Positions 1 to 6,249 of a DNA stretch of 7,470 bases are shown piece by piece. Position numbers and translations under genes: made by a program. The notes under the pieces are model-generated. The model searched no databases, was not told the DNA's origin, and worked only from the letters and a program-made list of their open reading frames with translations. This DNA comes from a bacterium UBA4883 (lineage in GTDB: Bacteria > Bacillota > Clostridia > Oscillospirales > Acutalibacteraceae): positions 468 to 7,937 of the forward strand of contig DHDF01000099.1 in assembly GCA_002399225.1 (NCBI GenBank), written 5' to 3'. Each line of letters starts with the position of its first letter. Position 1 is the stretch's first letter.

Positions 1-1464
1 TTTCTTCCGGACAAGGCCATTGACCTTGTGGATGAAGCCTGCGCGATGGTCCGTACGGAAATTGATTCCATGCCGGTTGAACTCGACGAGATCTCACGGA
101 AAATCATGCAGAAGGAAATTGAGGAAGCCGCGCTGAAAAAAGACACCGACCCGGTTTCGAAAGAACACCTGACCCAAATTCAGAAAGAACTAGCCGATGA
201 CCGCTCCCGCTTCAAGGAAATGAAAGCCAAATGGCAAAACGAAAAGCAGTCCATCAGCAAGGTGCGCAAGCTTCGCGAGCAGGTGGAACAGACCAATGCG
301 GATATTGAAAAAGCAGAGCGAAACTATGATTTGAACAAAGCGGCGGAACTGAAATACGGCAAGCTGCCGGAACTGAAAAAGCAGCTAAAAGCCGAAGAGG
401 AAACTGTTGAAAAGACACAAAGCAATACGGACTCTCTTCTGCACGACCATGTCACAGAAGACGAAATTGCCCGGATCGTCTGCCGCTGGACCGGAATCCC
501 GGTTTCCCGCCTGGTAGAAAGCGAACGGGAAAAACTGCTTCGACTGGACGATACCCTGCATCAGCGCGTAGTCGGCCAGGATGAAGCCGTGCAAAAGGTC
601 ACAGACTGCATTCTGCGCTCCCGCGCCGGAATTCAGGATCCGAACCGGCCGATCGGCTCGTTCCTGTTTCTCGGACCCACCGGAGTCGGGAAAACGGAAC
701 TGGCCAAAGCGCTTGCGCAGACGCTTTTTGATGATGAAAGGAACATGGTCCGCATCGATATGACCGAATATATGGAGAAATTCTCCGTTTCCCGCCTGAT
801 TGGGGCGCCTCCGGGCTACGTCGGTTATGAACAAGGCGGACAGTTGACCGAAGCGGTGCGCCGCCACCCTTACTCCGTCGTTTTGTTCGATGAGGTGGAA
901 AAAGCGCATCCCGACGTGTTCAACATTCTACTCCAGGTGCTGGACGACGGTCGGATCACCGATTCACAGGGGCGCACCATCGACTTTAAGAACACGATTC
1001 TGATTTTGACTTCCAACCTTGGTTCCAGCCAGATTCTGGACGGAATCAACCAGGAAGGTCAGATCAGCAAAGAAGCGAAAGATCAGGTTCAAATGCTGCT
1101 GCGGCATCAGTTCCGCCCTGAATTTTTAAACCGTCTGGATGAAATTGTCTTTTTCCGTCCTCTGACCCGGGATGAAATCGACAAAATCGTCGACCTGCAA
1201 ATTGCTTCCCTGCAAAAACGTCTGGATGAAAAACAGATCAGCGTGCGGCTGACACCGGCAGCCAAAGAGTTGATTGTCAGTCGCGGGTACGACCCCGTCT
1301 ACGGCGCAAGGCCGCTGAAAAGGTTTATTCAAAGCCATGTGGAAACCCTAATTGCACGGAAGATGATCTCTTCTTCTCTTGCGCCCCATGCGGAACTGGT
1401 CATTGACAGCGACGGCGACCGCCTGGTCGCAGAGGACCAACAGAAAGAACTTCCGGCTTCGTAA
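1..1464 (+). CDS. clpB: ATP-dependent chaperone ClpB, C-terminal part (5' end cut by window edge)
   Basis: ClpB is a cytosolic hexameric AAA+ disaggregase that works with DnaK/DnaJ/GrpE to pull proteins out of aggregates. The reading frame is open from base 1, with 487 codons visible. The first residues ([15 protein letters not shown]) are the end of the first AAA+ module, so roughly the first 370-380 residues of a usual protein of about 860 are missing. Codons about 40-160 form the charged coiled-coil middle domain, including the hallmark [12 protein letters not shown], which separates ClpB from ClpC, ClpE and ClpA. The second AAA+ module follows: WTGIPVSRL, Walker A GPTGVGKT (codons 225-232, nt 673-696), pore-loop GYVGYEQGG, Walker B VVLFDE (codons 293-298), sensor 1 LTSNLGS, the arginine-finger region [11 protein letters not shown] and the sensor 2 [13 protein letters not shown]. 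All key residues are present. The stop is TAA at 1462-1464. The promoter and any CIRCE/CtsR control would lie outside the window. Confidence 0.97.
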   Translation, partial: FLPDKAIDLVDEACAMVRTEIDSMPVELDEISRKIMQKEIEEAALKKDTDPVSKEHLTQIQKELADDRSRFKEMKAKWQNEKQSISKVRKLREQVEQTNADIEKAERNYDLNKAAELKYGKLPELKKQLKAEEETVEKTQSNTDSLLHDHVTEDEIARIVCRWTGIPVSRLVESEREKLLRLDDTLHQRVVGQDEAVQKVTDCILRSRAGIQDPNRPIGSFLFLGPTGVGKTELAKALAQTLFDDERNMVRIDMTEYMEKFSVSRLIGAPPGYVGYEQGGQLTEAVRRHPYSVVLFDEVEKAHPDVFNILLQVLDDGRITDSQGRTIDFKNTILILTSNLGSSQILDGINQEGQISKEAKDQVQMLLRHQFRPEFLNRLDEIVFFRPLTRDEIDKIVDLQIASLQKRLDEKQISVRLTPAAKELIVSRGYDPVYGARPLKRFIQSHVETLIARKMISSSLAPHAELVIDSDGDRLVAEDQQKELPAS

Positions 1465-1521
1465 GCTTTATAAATTCTCAAAAGGAATGTCAATCTTACC
1501 GAAATTTTTCACTTTCAATAA

Positions 1522-1561
1522 TCAAACGCCGCTTGGGTTTTCGATCCCAAGCGGCGTTTGA
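1522..1561. terminator. Perfect 16-bp hairpin between convergent clpB and the tetR-type gene
   Basis: Arms at 1522-1537 and 1546-1561 are exact inverted repeats (core CAAACGCCGCTTGGG) around the 8-nt loop TTTTCGAT. The position 57 nt past the clpB stop, between two converging genes, is where a shared terminator is expected. The oddity is that neither strand has a T-run directly after the stem: the plus strand continues AAGTACTAAGAGG and the minus strand ATTATTGAAAG. It may be a processing or RNA-stabilising hairpin, or a terminator that works with the weaker element just downstream. Confidence 0.6.
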
Positions 1562-1576
1562 AGTACTAAGAGGATA

Positions 1577-1601
1577 AAATTCGGCAAAAACCGACTTTTT
1601 T
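1577..1601. terminator. Weak hairpin with T-run, possible terminator of clpB
   Basis: TCGG (1581-1584) and CCGA (1591-1594) flank the loop CAAAAA. One mismatch out, AAAA pairs with TTTT. On the plus strand the stem runs into six T residues (1596-1601). The GC core is only four pairs, so this alone would be a poor terminator. Together with the strong upstream hairpin that lacks a T-run, it could complete clpB termination. On the minus strand it lies just after the tetR-type stop codon and is followed by ATTTTA. Confidence 0.3.
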
Positions 1602-1611
1602 AACAAAAAAA

Positions 1612-2187
1612 TTAAGCTGAGTCTCTTTGCGCCTCATTCAGAGAGCTATCTCGATAAAGAAGATGTTGAAGATACTCGAGCTGAACGTGAAGCTGATAGT
1701 CTTCTCCAACGACTCTGTCGCTGATCACAACGCTCAAAAGCAGAAGCTGAGCAGCATAGTCCTTCATTTCCTGAGAAAAACTTCCATTTTCAGAATTCAC
1801 CTGCGGCAACGGCATTAGCTTTCTGGCGAACTCATGGACAATCTTGGAACACATTTTACCGTAAATCGGACTAGTCAGCACTTGAATGATAAACTTCGCC
1901 TCCGCAGAGGTCTCGGAACTGAGCCGGACAAACTGACTCATTTTGTCTTTCAGCGGCTCTGTCGAATCCGACACAACTTGAAACAACCGGCTCAGTTCTT
2001 CATCTAAATAAAGTTGGACGCAATCAACAACGATTTCATCTTTATTTTTGAAATATTGATAAATGGATGCTTCATTGATCTTAGCCGCTCCGGCTAATTT
2101 TTTAATAGGAGTGCGATCGATTCCATTTTCAGAAAAAGTCTGGATAAAAGATTTCAGATACTTTTTTTTTCGTTCTTCCCGATTCAT
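1612..2187 (-). CDS. TetR/AcrR family transcriptional regulator
   Basis: This 191-residue protein has the length usual for a TetR-type dimeric DNA-binding repressor. Residues about 10-55 form the N-terminal three-helix domain. The helix-turn-helix is PIKKLAGAAKINEASIYQYF (27-46), with the family-typical 'SIYQYFKNKDEIV' leading into helix 4. The C-terminal two thirds is a variable helical ligand and dimer domain with no ligand-telling motif that I recognise. The start ATG (2185-2187) is preceded by AGGAGGGG (2193-2200) with a 5-nt gap. Codons 7-9 contain a run of nine A residues close to the start. It is transcribed alone: the upstream mrp has its own terminator and clpB converges from the other side. 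There is no adjacent efflux pump or enzyme to suggest a target, so its regulon is unknown; autoregulation through the AT-rich upstream region is likely. The fold is certain, the role is not. Confidence 0.93.
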   Translation of the reverse strand: MNREERKKKYLKSFIQTFSENGIDRTPIKKLAGAAKINEASIYQYFKNKDEIVVDCVQLYLDEELSRLFQVVSDSTEPLKDKMSQFVRLSSETSAEAKFIIQVLTSPIYGKMCSKIVHEFARKLMPLPQVNSENGSFSQEMKDYAAQLLLLSVVISDRVVGEDYQLHVQLEYLQHLLYRDSSLNEAQRDSA

Positions 2188-2247
2188 TTCATCCCCTCCT
2201 TTTCTCTTATTTTAACTGTATGACAAAATAAATATTTTACTTTTTAG

Positions 2248-2265
2248 AAATATAATCATATATTT
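2248..2265. promoter_or_regulatory. Candidate operator palindrome upstream of the tetR-type gene
   Basis: AAATATA and TATATTT form an exact 7-bp inverted repeat around ATCA, an 18-bp palindrome about 60 nt upstream of the regulator start. A second, smaller one (AAAATA-AA-TATTTT) lies at 2225-2238. TetR proteins commonly bind 15-20 bp palindromes overlapping their own promoter, and the placement fits. The stretch 2201-2420 is extremely AT-rich, so short AT palindromes occur by chance. I see no convincing -35/-10 pair for the gene. The rest of the 285-bp gap holds only the mrp terminator. Confidence 0.3.
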
Positions 2266-2417
2266 ATGCATTTTTTAATTTCTCAGTAAAATTTAAGTTT
2301 TTCAAACCAATTACAAAGAAATCCGTGCCAGTTTTTATTTTTTCATCTCTAATCCAGCAAAGTATTTAAGACTCTTGAACATTTTTTGAAAAAACAAACC
2401 TGTCGCATATAAAATTC

Positions 2418-2461
2418 AAAAAACAAAATGCCTGCTTTTCTTAGAGAAAAGCAGGCATTTT
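2418..2461 (-). terminator. Rho-independent terminator of mrp
   Basis: Arms at 2425-2440 and 2446-2461 form a perfect 16-bp stem with a 5-nt loop. Read on the minus strand, the stem begins 11 nt after the mrp stop and ends in ATTTT, followed by GTTTTTTG. This is a textbook intrinsic terminator for a minus-strand transcript and separates mrp from the tetR-type gene. Confidence 0.9.
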
Positions 2462-2472
2462 AAAAGAATAAA

Positions 2473-3312
2473 TTAATTTTTACTCAGCCGCTCCACTGCA
2501 TCGGTAGCGTTCGAAAGCCAGGGAGCTTCAATCTGCTCCACTTCCCCCGCATCACATTTCGCGGCAACCTGAGGATCAAGCGGGCATCTGCCCAAAACTT
2601 TCAGCCCAAATTTCTGAGCTGTCTGCTCCACATGGCTTTTCCCGAAAACAGAAATTTCCTTTCCACAATCCGGGCATTTAACATAGCTCATATTTTCCAC
2701 GATACCGAGAATTGGCACTTTCATCATTTTTGCCATAGATACCGCCTTGGAAACAATCATGGAAACCAGCTCCTGCGGCGAAGTAACGATGACAATTCCG
2801 CTTACCGGGATCGACTGAAACACAGTCAGCGGAACATCGCCGGTGCCCGGCGGCATATCGACGAACAGGAAATTAACGTCCTTCCAGATCACATCCGTCC
2901 AAAACTGCTTGACTACATTTGCGATCATCGGTCCGCGCCAAACGACAGGCGCGCTCTCATCTTCCAGCAACAAATTAACAGAAATGATGTCGATTCCCGT
3001 GCGAGTGGTTGCTGGCAGAATTCCCTCGTCATTCCCCATCGCGTGCTGGTGAACACCAAAAATCTTCGGAATCGACGGCCCGGTGATATCCGCATCCAAG
3101 ACACCGGTGTGATAGCCGCGGCGGTTGAGCTGCACCGCCAGCAGCGAAGTCATCAGGCTTTTCCCCACACCGCCCTTTCCACTGACAACGCCGATCACAT
3201 GGTCGATCTTGCTCTTTGAATTCGGTTTTTCAAGAAAACTCTGCGGTTTGTCGCGCGATGTGCATGATTCCCCGCAGGATGAACAGTCATGGCTGCAATT
3301 TTCTGCGCTCAT
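2473..3312 (-). CDS. mrp: Mrp/NBP35-family P-loop ATPase, iron-sulfur cluster carrier
   Basis: This 279-residue cytosolic protein belongs to the ApbC/Mrp/NBP35 family, which binds a bridging [4Fe-4S] cluster as a dimer and passes it to apo-proteins in an ATP-dependent way. The deviant Walker A SGKGGVGKS is at residues 44-52, the switch DADITGPS at 73-80 and VDMPPGTGD at 151-159. The C-terminal cluster-binding pair CPDC has C213 and C216. The N-terminus carries an extra four-cysteine cluster, C6-X3-C10-X2-C13-X3-C17, reminiscent of the N-terminal ferredoxin-like motif of NBP35 and common in clostridial Mrp proteins. I chose ATG at 3310-3312 because AAGGAG (3322-3327) lies 9 nt before it; a TTG six bases further upstream would be only 3 nt from that site. 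It has its own promoter and terminator, so it is monocistronic, although read-through from gpsA is possible since no terminator lies between them. Confidence 0.95.
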   Translation of the reverse strand: MSAENCSHDCSSCGESCTSRDKPQSFLEKPNSKSKIDHVIGVVSGKGGVGKSLMTSLLAVQLNRRGYHTGVLDADITGPSIPKIFGVHQHAMGNDEGILPATTRTGIDIISVNLLLEDESAPVVWRGPMIANVVKQFWTDVIWKDVNFLFVDMPPGTGDVPLTVFQSIPVSGIVIVTSPQELVSMIVSKAVSMAKMMKVPILGIVENMSYVKCPDCGKEISVFGKSHVEQTAQKFGLKVLGRCPLDPQVAAKCDAGEVEQIEAPWLSNATDAVERLSKN

Positions 3313-3352
3313 CTTCAATAACTCCTTTTCACGACATACGGACTCTTGTTCT

Positions 3353-3381
3353 ATTTTAAGATTCTATACTAAATTTGTCAA
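3353..3381 (-). promoter_or_regulatory. Sigma-A type promoter of mrp
   Basis: On the minus strand, TTGACA (3376-3381, perfect -35) is separated by exactly 17 nt from TAAAAT (3353-3358, -10). Transcription would start near 3346, giving a leader of about 35 nt with AAGGAG before the ATG. The -35 box begins on the base right after the TAG stop of the gpsA-type gene. Confidence 0.85.
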
Positions 3382-4335
3382 CTAAAATTCCATTTTAATG
3401 CTGCGTAAAAATAAGTCGGAAAGGACCCGGTTCGGTTCTTCCCCTTTGTTGATAACACGGTCGACCGCATTGCTGATGGGCAGGTCGGCGTGATACCGCT
3501 CCCCCAGAACCAGCATTGCCTTCGTGGTCTCCACCCCCTCGGCCAGCTCTCCATACGGCTCCCCGCGTACCAAGGATTCCCCAAAGCGCCGATTATGACT
3601 GTAGGGAGAAAAGACGGTTGCCTCATAATCTCCCAGATGCGCAAGGCCGTAGGCCGTGATTTCATTGCCGCCCATCTTGCGGATCAATCTGGCAATTTCC
3701 CGCGTTCCGCGCGACATTAATGCGCCTTTGAGCGCAGTCTTGTCTAAACCGTCCAGCATTCCGGCAGCTATGCCAATTACATTTTTGGAAGCCGCTCCGA
3801 TTTCATTGCCGAGCAGATCGCTGCCGTAGTAAAAGCGAATCAGGTCGCTGGAAAACAGCCTGACCAGCTCTTTCTTTAAGGACATGGAGCGGCTGTCGAT
3901 TACCATGCAGTTCGGGATTCCCCGTAAAAAATCCTGTACATGGCCAGGCCCGACCCAAATAGCGACCGGTGTGTCCGGCTTGTACTCCTCAAAGATCTGA
4001 GTCAGGCGCTTTCCTGTGCCCGACTCCAGCCCTTTCATGCAGAGAACGACGGCCTTTCCCTCAAGGTTGAAGGAGGAGAGCTGCTGCATCAGGGAACGAA
4101 ACGACTGCGCTCCAATCGAGATCACGAGGATCTGTGAGGCGGCCGCTTCCTCGAGATCCGAAGTCAGCACCACCCGGTCGCTCAGACTGACAAGCCCGTT
4201 GGTTCTGTTCCGGTGCAGAACGGCAAGCTTTTGAGAACTCTGCCTGCCATACAGCGTGACGTGATACCCAATGCTGTCTAGATACCATGCGAGGAAGCTT
4301 CCCCAGCGACCGCAGCCAATGATAGAAATCCGCAA
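3382..4335 (-). CDS. gpsA: NAD(P)-dependent glycerol-3-phosphate dehydrogenase, divergent clostridial type
   Basis: The predicted reaction is NAD(P)H-dependent reduction of dihydroxyacetone phosphate to sn-glycerol 3-phosphate, the first step toward phospholipid backbones, in the cytosol. From the TTG start the protein is 317 residues. It opens with the Rossmann motif LRISIIGCGRWG. It then shows CMKGLE (catalytic-region Lys), GPGHVQDF in place of the usual GPxxAxEL, EIGAASKNVIGIAAG (the second catalytic Lys), and GLAHLGDYEAT with the conserved Asp and Thr. The helix VETTKAMLVLGERYHADLPIS is typical of the family C-terminus. The motif usually read as S-R-N-R-R is S-H-N-R-R here. I chose TTG at 4333-4335 because GGGAG lies 9 nt before it and the resulting N-terminus matches the family start exactly; an in-frame ATG at 4342-4344 directly abuts GGGAG, leaving no spacing. 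It follows the ABC operon terminator and precedes mrp. GpsA superfamily membership is certain; the in vivo substrate is slightly less so. Confidence 0.9.
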   Translation of the reverse strand: MRISIIGCGRWGSFLAWYLDSIGYHVTLYGRQSSQKLAVLHRNRTNGLVSLSDRVVLTSDLEEAAASQILVISIGAQSFRSLMQQLSSFNLEGKAVVLCMKGLESGTGKRLTQIFEEYKPDTPVAIWVGPGHVQDFLRGIPNCMVIDSRSMSLKKELVRLFSSDLIRFYYGSDLLGNEIGAASKNVIGIAAGMLDGLDKTALKGALMSRGTREIARLIRKMGGNEITAYGLAHLGDYEATVFSPYSHNRRFGESLVRGEPYGELAEGVETTKAMLVLGERYHADLPISNAVDRVINKGEEPNRVLSDLFLRSIKMEF

Positions 4336-4366
4336 TCCAACCATCTCCCGATTTTAGTATATCAGT

Positions 4367-4395
4367 ATCATAGCAAAAAAAACGGGAGCGGACAA
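4367..4395 (-). promoter_or_regulatory. Extended -10 promoter of gpsA embedded in the upstream terminator
   Basis: The -10 TATGAT (4367-4372) is preceded by TGC, an extended -10. Exactly 17 nt upstream is TTGTCC (4390-4395), a partial -35 match. The -35 lies inside the stem of the ABC operon terminator, and the terminator T-run forms the spacer. The start site would be near 4360, giving a leader of only about 15-25 nt before gpsA. Confidence 0.65.
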
Positions 4396-4414
4396 CTGTC
4401 CGCTCCCGTTTTTT
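4377..4414 (-). terminator. Strong terminator ending the ABC transporter operon
   Basis: Arms at 4377-4393 and 4398-4414 form a 17-bp stem (GC core CGGGAGCGGAC) with a 4-nt loop. On the minus strand the core is followed by eight T residues. On the plus strand it is followed by six, so it could act both ways, but no plus-strand gene leads into it. It lies about 100 nt after the ATPase stop; the 97 nt between (4415-4511) show nothing recognisable. Confidence 0.9.
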
Positions 4415-4511
4415 AACGATTTTGATTTTTTCATCCGTCAAACACCCCTATAAAAAGATGGCACTCGCCCGTATCCGGCAGGAGAATCACAATCAGCTTT
4501 CCCACAGTTTT

Positions 4512-5327
4512 TTACAGATTATCGACCTCTTCCACGCTGATTTCATTGAACCGGGCCGTCAGATCACGGAGTTCCAGAGCATCTTTTTCTCCGTCGCAGA
4601 CATCCAGAACCAGTCTGCCGTGGTGCATCATCACAAGGCGGTCGCCGTATGCCAGAGCAAAGCGCAGATTGTGCGTCACCATCAGTACCGTTAAATGCTT
4701 TTCCCTCACAAATCGTAACGTCATCTCCATCACGTTTTTACTGGAAGACGGGTCGAGCGCCGCCGTGTGCTCATCCAGAATCAGCAGATCGATCGGCGTC
4801 ATGGTGCAGACCAGCAGCGCCAGCGCCTGCCGTTGACCGCCCGAAAGACTGGCAACCGGCAGGTCGAGCTGATTTTCCAGACCGAGCTTCAGCAGTTCCA
4901 GCTTTGACCGGTACTCATCGATTGTTTTTCGGTTGATCCCGCGTGAAAGGCCGTATCGTTTCCCTTTGTGATCGGCAAGCGACAGGTTCTCGAGGATGGT
5001 CAGTTGCGGGCAGGTGCCAAGTGCCGGGTCCTGAAACACGCGGCCGATCCGGCGGGATCGGAGATGTTCCGGCACCCGGGTGATGTTTTTCCCCCCGAGC
5101 AAAATTTCCCCCGAATCCGGCTCCTCCCCGCCGCAAAGAAGATTTAACAGGGTCGTTTTTCCGGAGCCGTTGCTGCCGATCATACAGACAAAGCAACCCT
5201 GAGCGACAGAAAAATGAAAATCCTGAAACAGCTTTAATTCGCTGACGGAACCTCGATTGAAAGTTTTATCAATATGACGCATCTCCAGCAGTGGAGTCCC
5301 GCGTTCAGACCTGCGTTCTGGCAACAT
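4512..5327 (-). CDS. ABC transporter ATP-binding protein, TrpXYZ-type importer (COG1101-like)
   Basis: This 271-residue ATPase subunit powers the importer encoded with it at the inner face of the membrane. Walker A GSNGSGKT is at residues 51-58, the Q-loop VFQD has Q99, the signature LSGGQ is at 161-165, Walker B LLILDE at 181-186, the D-loop ALDP at 190-193 and the switch His is H219 in VTHN. The text DEHTAALDP after Walker B, with His-Thr-Ala-Ala in place of the usual Pro-Thr-x-Gly, is typical of the COG1101 ATPases that partner COG2984 and COG4120 proteins. The start ATG has AGGAGG (5335-5340) 7 nt upstream, inside the permease gene. The gene overlaps the permease end by 23 nt, indicating translational coupling. 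It is the last gene of the operon, and all catalytic residues are intact. The substrate cannot be told from this subunit. Confidence 0.95.
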   Translation of the reverse strand: MLPERRSERGTPLLEMRHIDKTFNRGSVSELKLFQDFHFSVAQGCFVCMIGSNGSGKTTLLNLLCGGEEPDSGEILLGGKNITRVPEHLRSRRIGRVFQDPALGTCPQLTILENLSLADHKGKRYGLSRGINRKTIDEYRSKLELLKLGLENQLDLPVASLSGGQRQALALLVCTMTPIDLLILDEHTAALDPSSSKNVMEMTLRFVREKHLTVLMVTHNLRFALAYGDRLVMMHHGRLVLDVCDGEKDALELRDLTARFNEISVEEVDNL

Positions 5328-6219
5328 GCCTTTTCCTCCTTCCCGTCGGCATGGTTTTGTTGGCCACCAGCACGATGGTGAGCAATACCGCCATGAGCAG
5401 CTTCATGTAGTTGGTTGGCAGCCCGAGCTGCAAAGCGATCATCAGCACACCGCGGTACAGAACCGCGCCCAGCACGACCGCCGTGGTGGACCGCAAAAAT
5501 TTGATCCCGGAGAAAAGATTGATCCCCACGATAACGGCGGCAAGCCCCAGCACGATCATGCCGGTGCCGCAGTAAATATCAGCGGATTCTTCCCGCTGGG
5601 AAAGGATGCACCCCGAAAGAGCCGCCAGACCGTTGCCCAGCATCAGGCCCAGAATTTTCATGTTGCCGGGATCTTTTCCCAGCGACACGACATATCTCGG
5701 GTTATCCCCGGCAGCGCGCAGAAGCAGGCCTGATTTTGTTTTCAGATACAGGTCAAGCAGAATTTTAATCGCCAGGCAGAACAGGAATGCCACCGTGAGC
5801 GCCCGCAGGGTATTTTGAGAATCCGGGATCAGCGCCGCAGGCCCGGAGGTATAAATGGTCGGCTGATTGTAAAACGCCTTGACTGCGCTACCGGAGGTAA
5901 TGGCGAGGTTGACGCTCCATAAAGCCGTCATCACCAAAATTCCGGAAAGCAGGTCGGTAATCCGCAGCTTAACATGCAGCAGTCCCGTCACCCCGCCGGC
6001 TGCAGCCCCGCAGAGAAATGCCGCAAGGCACGCGAACCACGGATTCAGTCCGGAAGCGATCATCACGCCGGCCACGCACGAACCGAGCGGAAACGTCCCT
6101 TCCACCGTAAGATCCGGAAAATTCAGCACCTGGTAGGTCACATAAATTCCAAGGGCCATAATTCCGTAGACAAACCCTTCTTGCAGCACACTGACCAAGA
6201 TTTCAAAAAAGACATTCAT
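5305..6219 (-). CDS. ABC transporter permease, branched-chain-type fold (COG4120-like)
   Basis: This 304-residue integral membrane protein probably forms the channel of the importer as a homodimer, since only one permease gene is present. About eight or nine hydrophobic segments can be seen, roughly at residues 6-30, 42-57, 61-82, 90-108, 138-157, 186-206, 220-240, 245-265 and 271-287. The cytoplasmic loop LRAAGDNPRYVVSLG (167-181) matches the ATPase-contact loop of the BPD_transp_2 (LivH/LivM-like) family. The tail GRRKRHVAR is positively charged and so likely cytoplasmic. The start ATG at 6217-6219 has only a weak purine-rich site (GGGG about 10 nt upstream), so translation may depend on the upstream gene, which ends 29 nt before. 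Its 3' end overlaps the ATPase gene. The substrate is unknown; an amino acid or related compound is inferred from the T-box. Confidence 0.93.
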   Translation of the reverse strand: MNVFFEILVSVLQEGFVYGIMALGIYVTYQVLNFPDLTVEGTFPLGSCVAGVMIASGLNPWFACLAAFLCGAAAGGVTGLLHVKLRITDLLSGILVMTALWSVNLAITSGSAVKAFYNQPTIYTSGPAALIPDSQNTLRALTVAFLFCLAIKILLDLYLKTKSGLLLRAAGDNPRYVVSLGKDPGNMKILGLMLGNGLAALSGCILSQREESADIYCGTGMIVLGLAAVIVGINLFSGIKFLRSTTAVVLGAVLYRGVLMIALQLGLPTNYMKLLMAVLLTIVLVANKTMPTGRRKRHVARTQV

Positions 6220-6249
6220 ATCATTTGTCCCCGCTTCCCATCCATGGTA

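Noticed and set aside
385..909. 174-codon minus-strand ORF inside clpB
   Set aside because: It is the antisense shadow of a highly conserved coding region, has no recognisable domain and has no context for expression.
1..1464. Assignment as ClpC, ClpE or ClpA
   Set aside because: The long coiled-coil middle domain with [12 protein letters not shown] is specific to ClpB, and the C-terminus lacks the ClpP-binding loop text expected in ClpC, ClpE or ClpA.
2632..3219. 195-codon plus-strand ORF antisense to mrp
   Set aside because: It lies wholly within mrp, whose motifs are all intact, and has no ribosome binding site or known domain.
3313..3318. TTG start adding two residues to Mrp
   Set aside because: It lies only 3 nt from the AAGGAG site, whereas the ATG at 3312 has a 9-nt gap.
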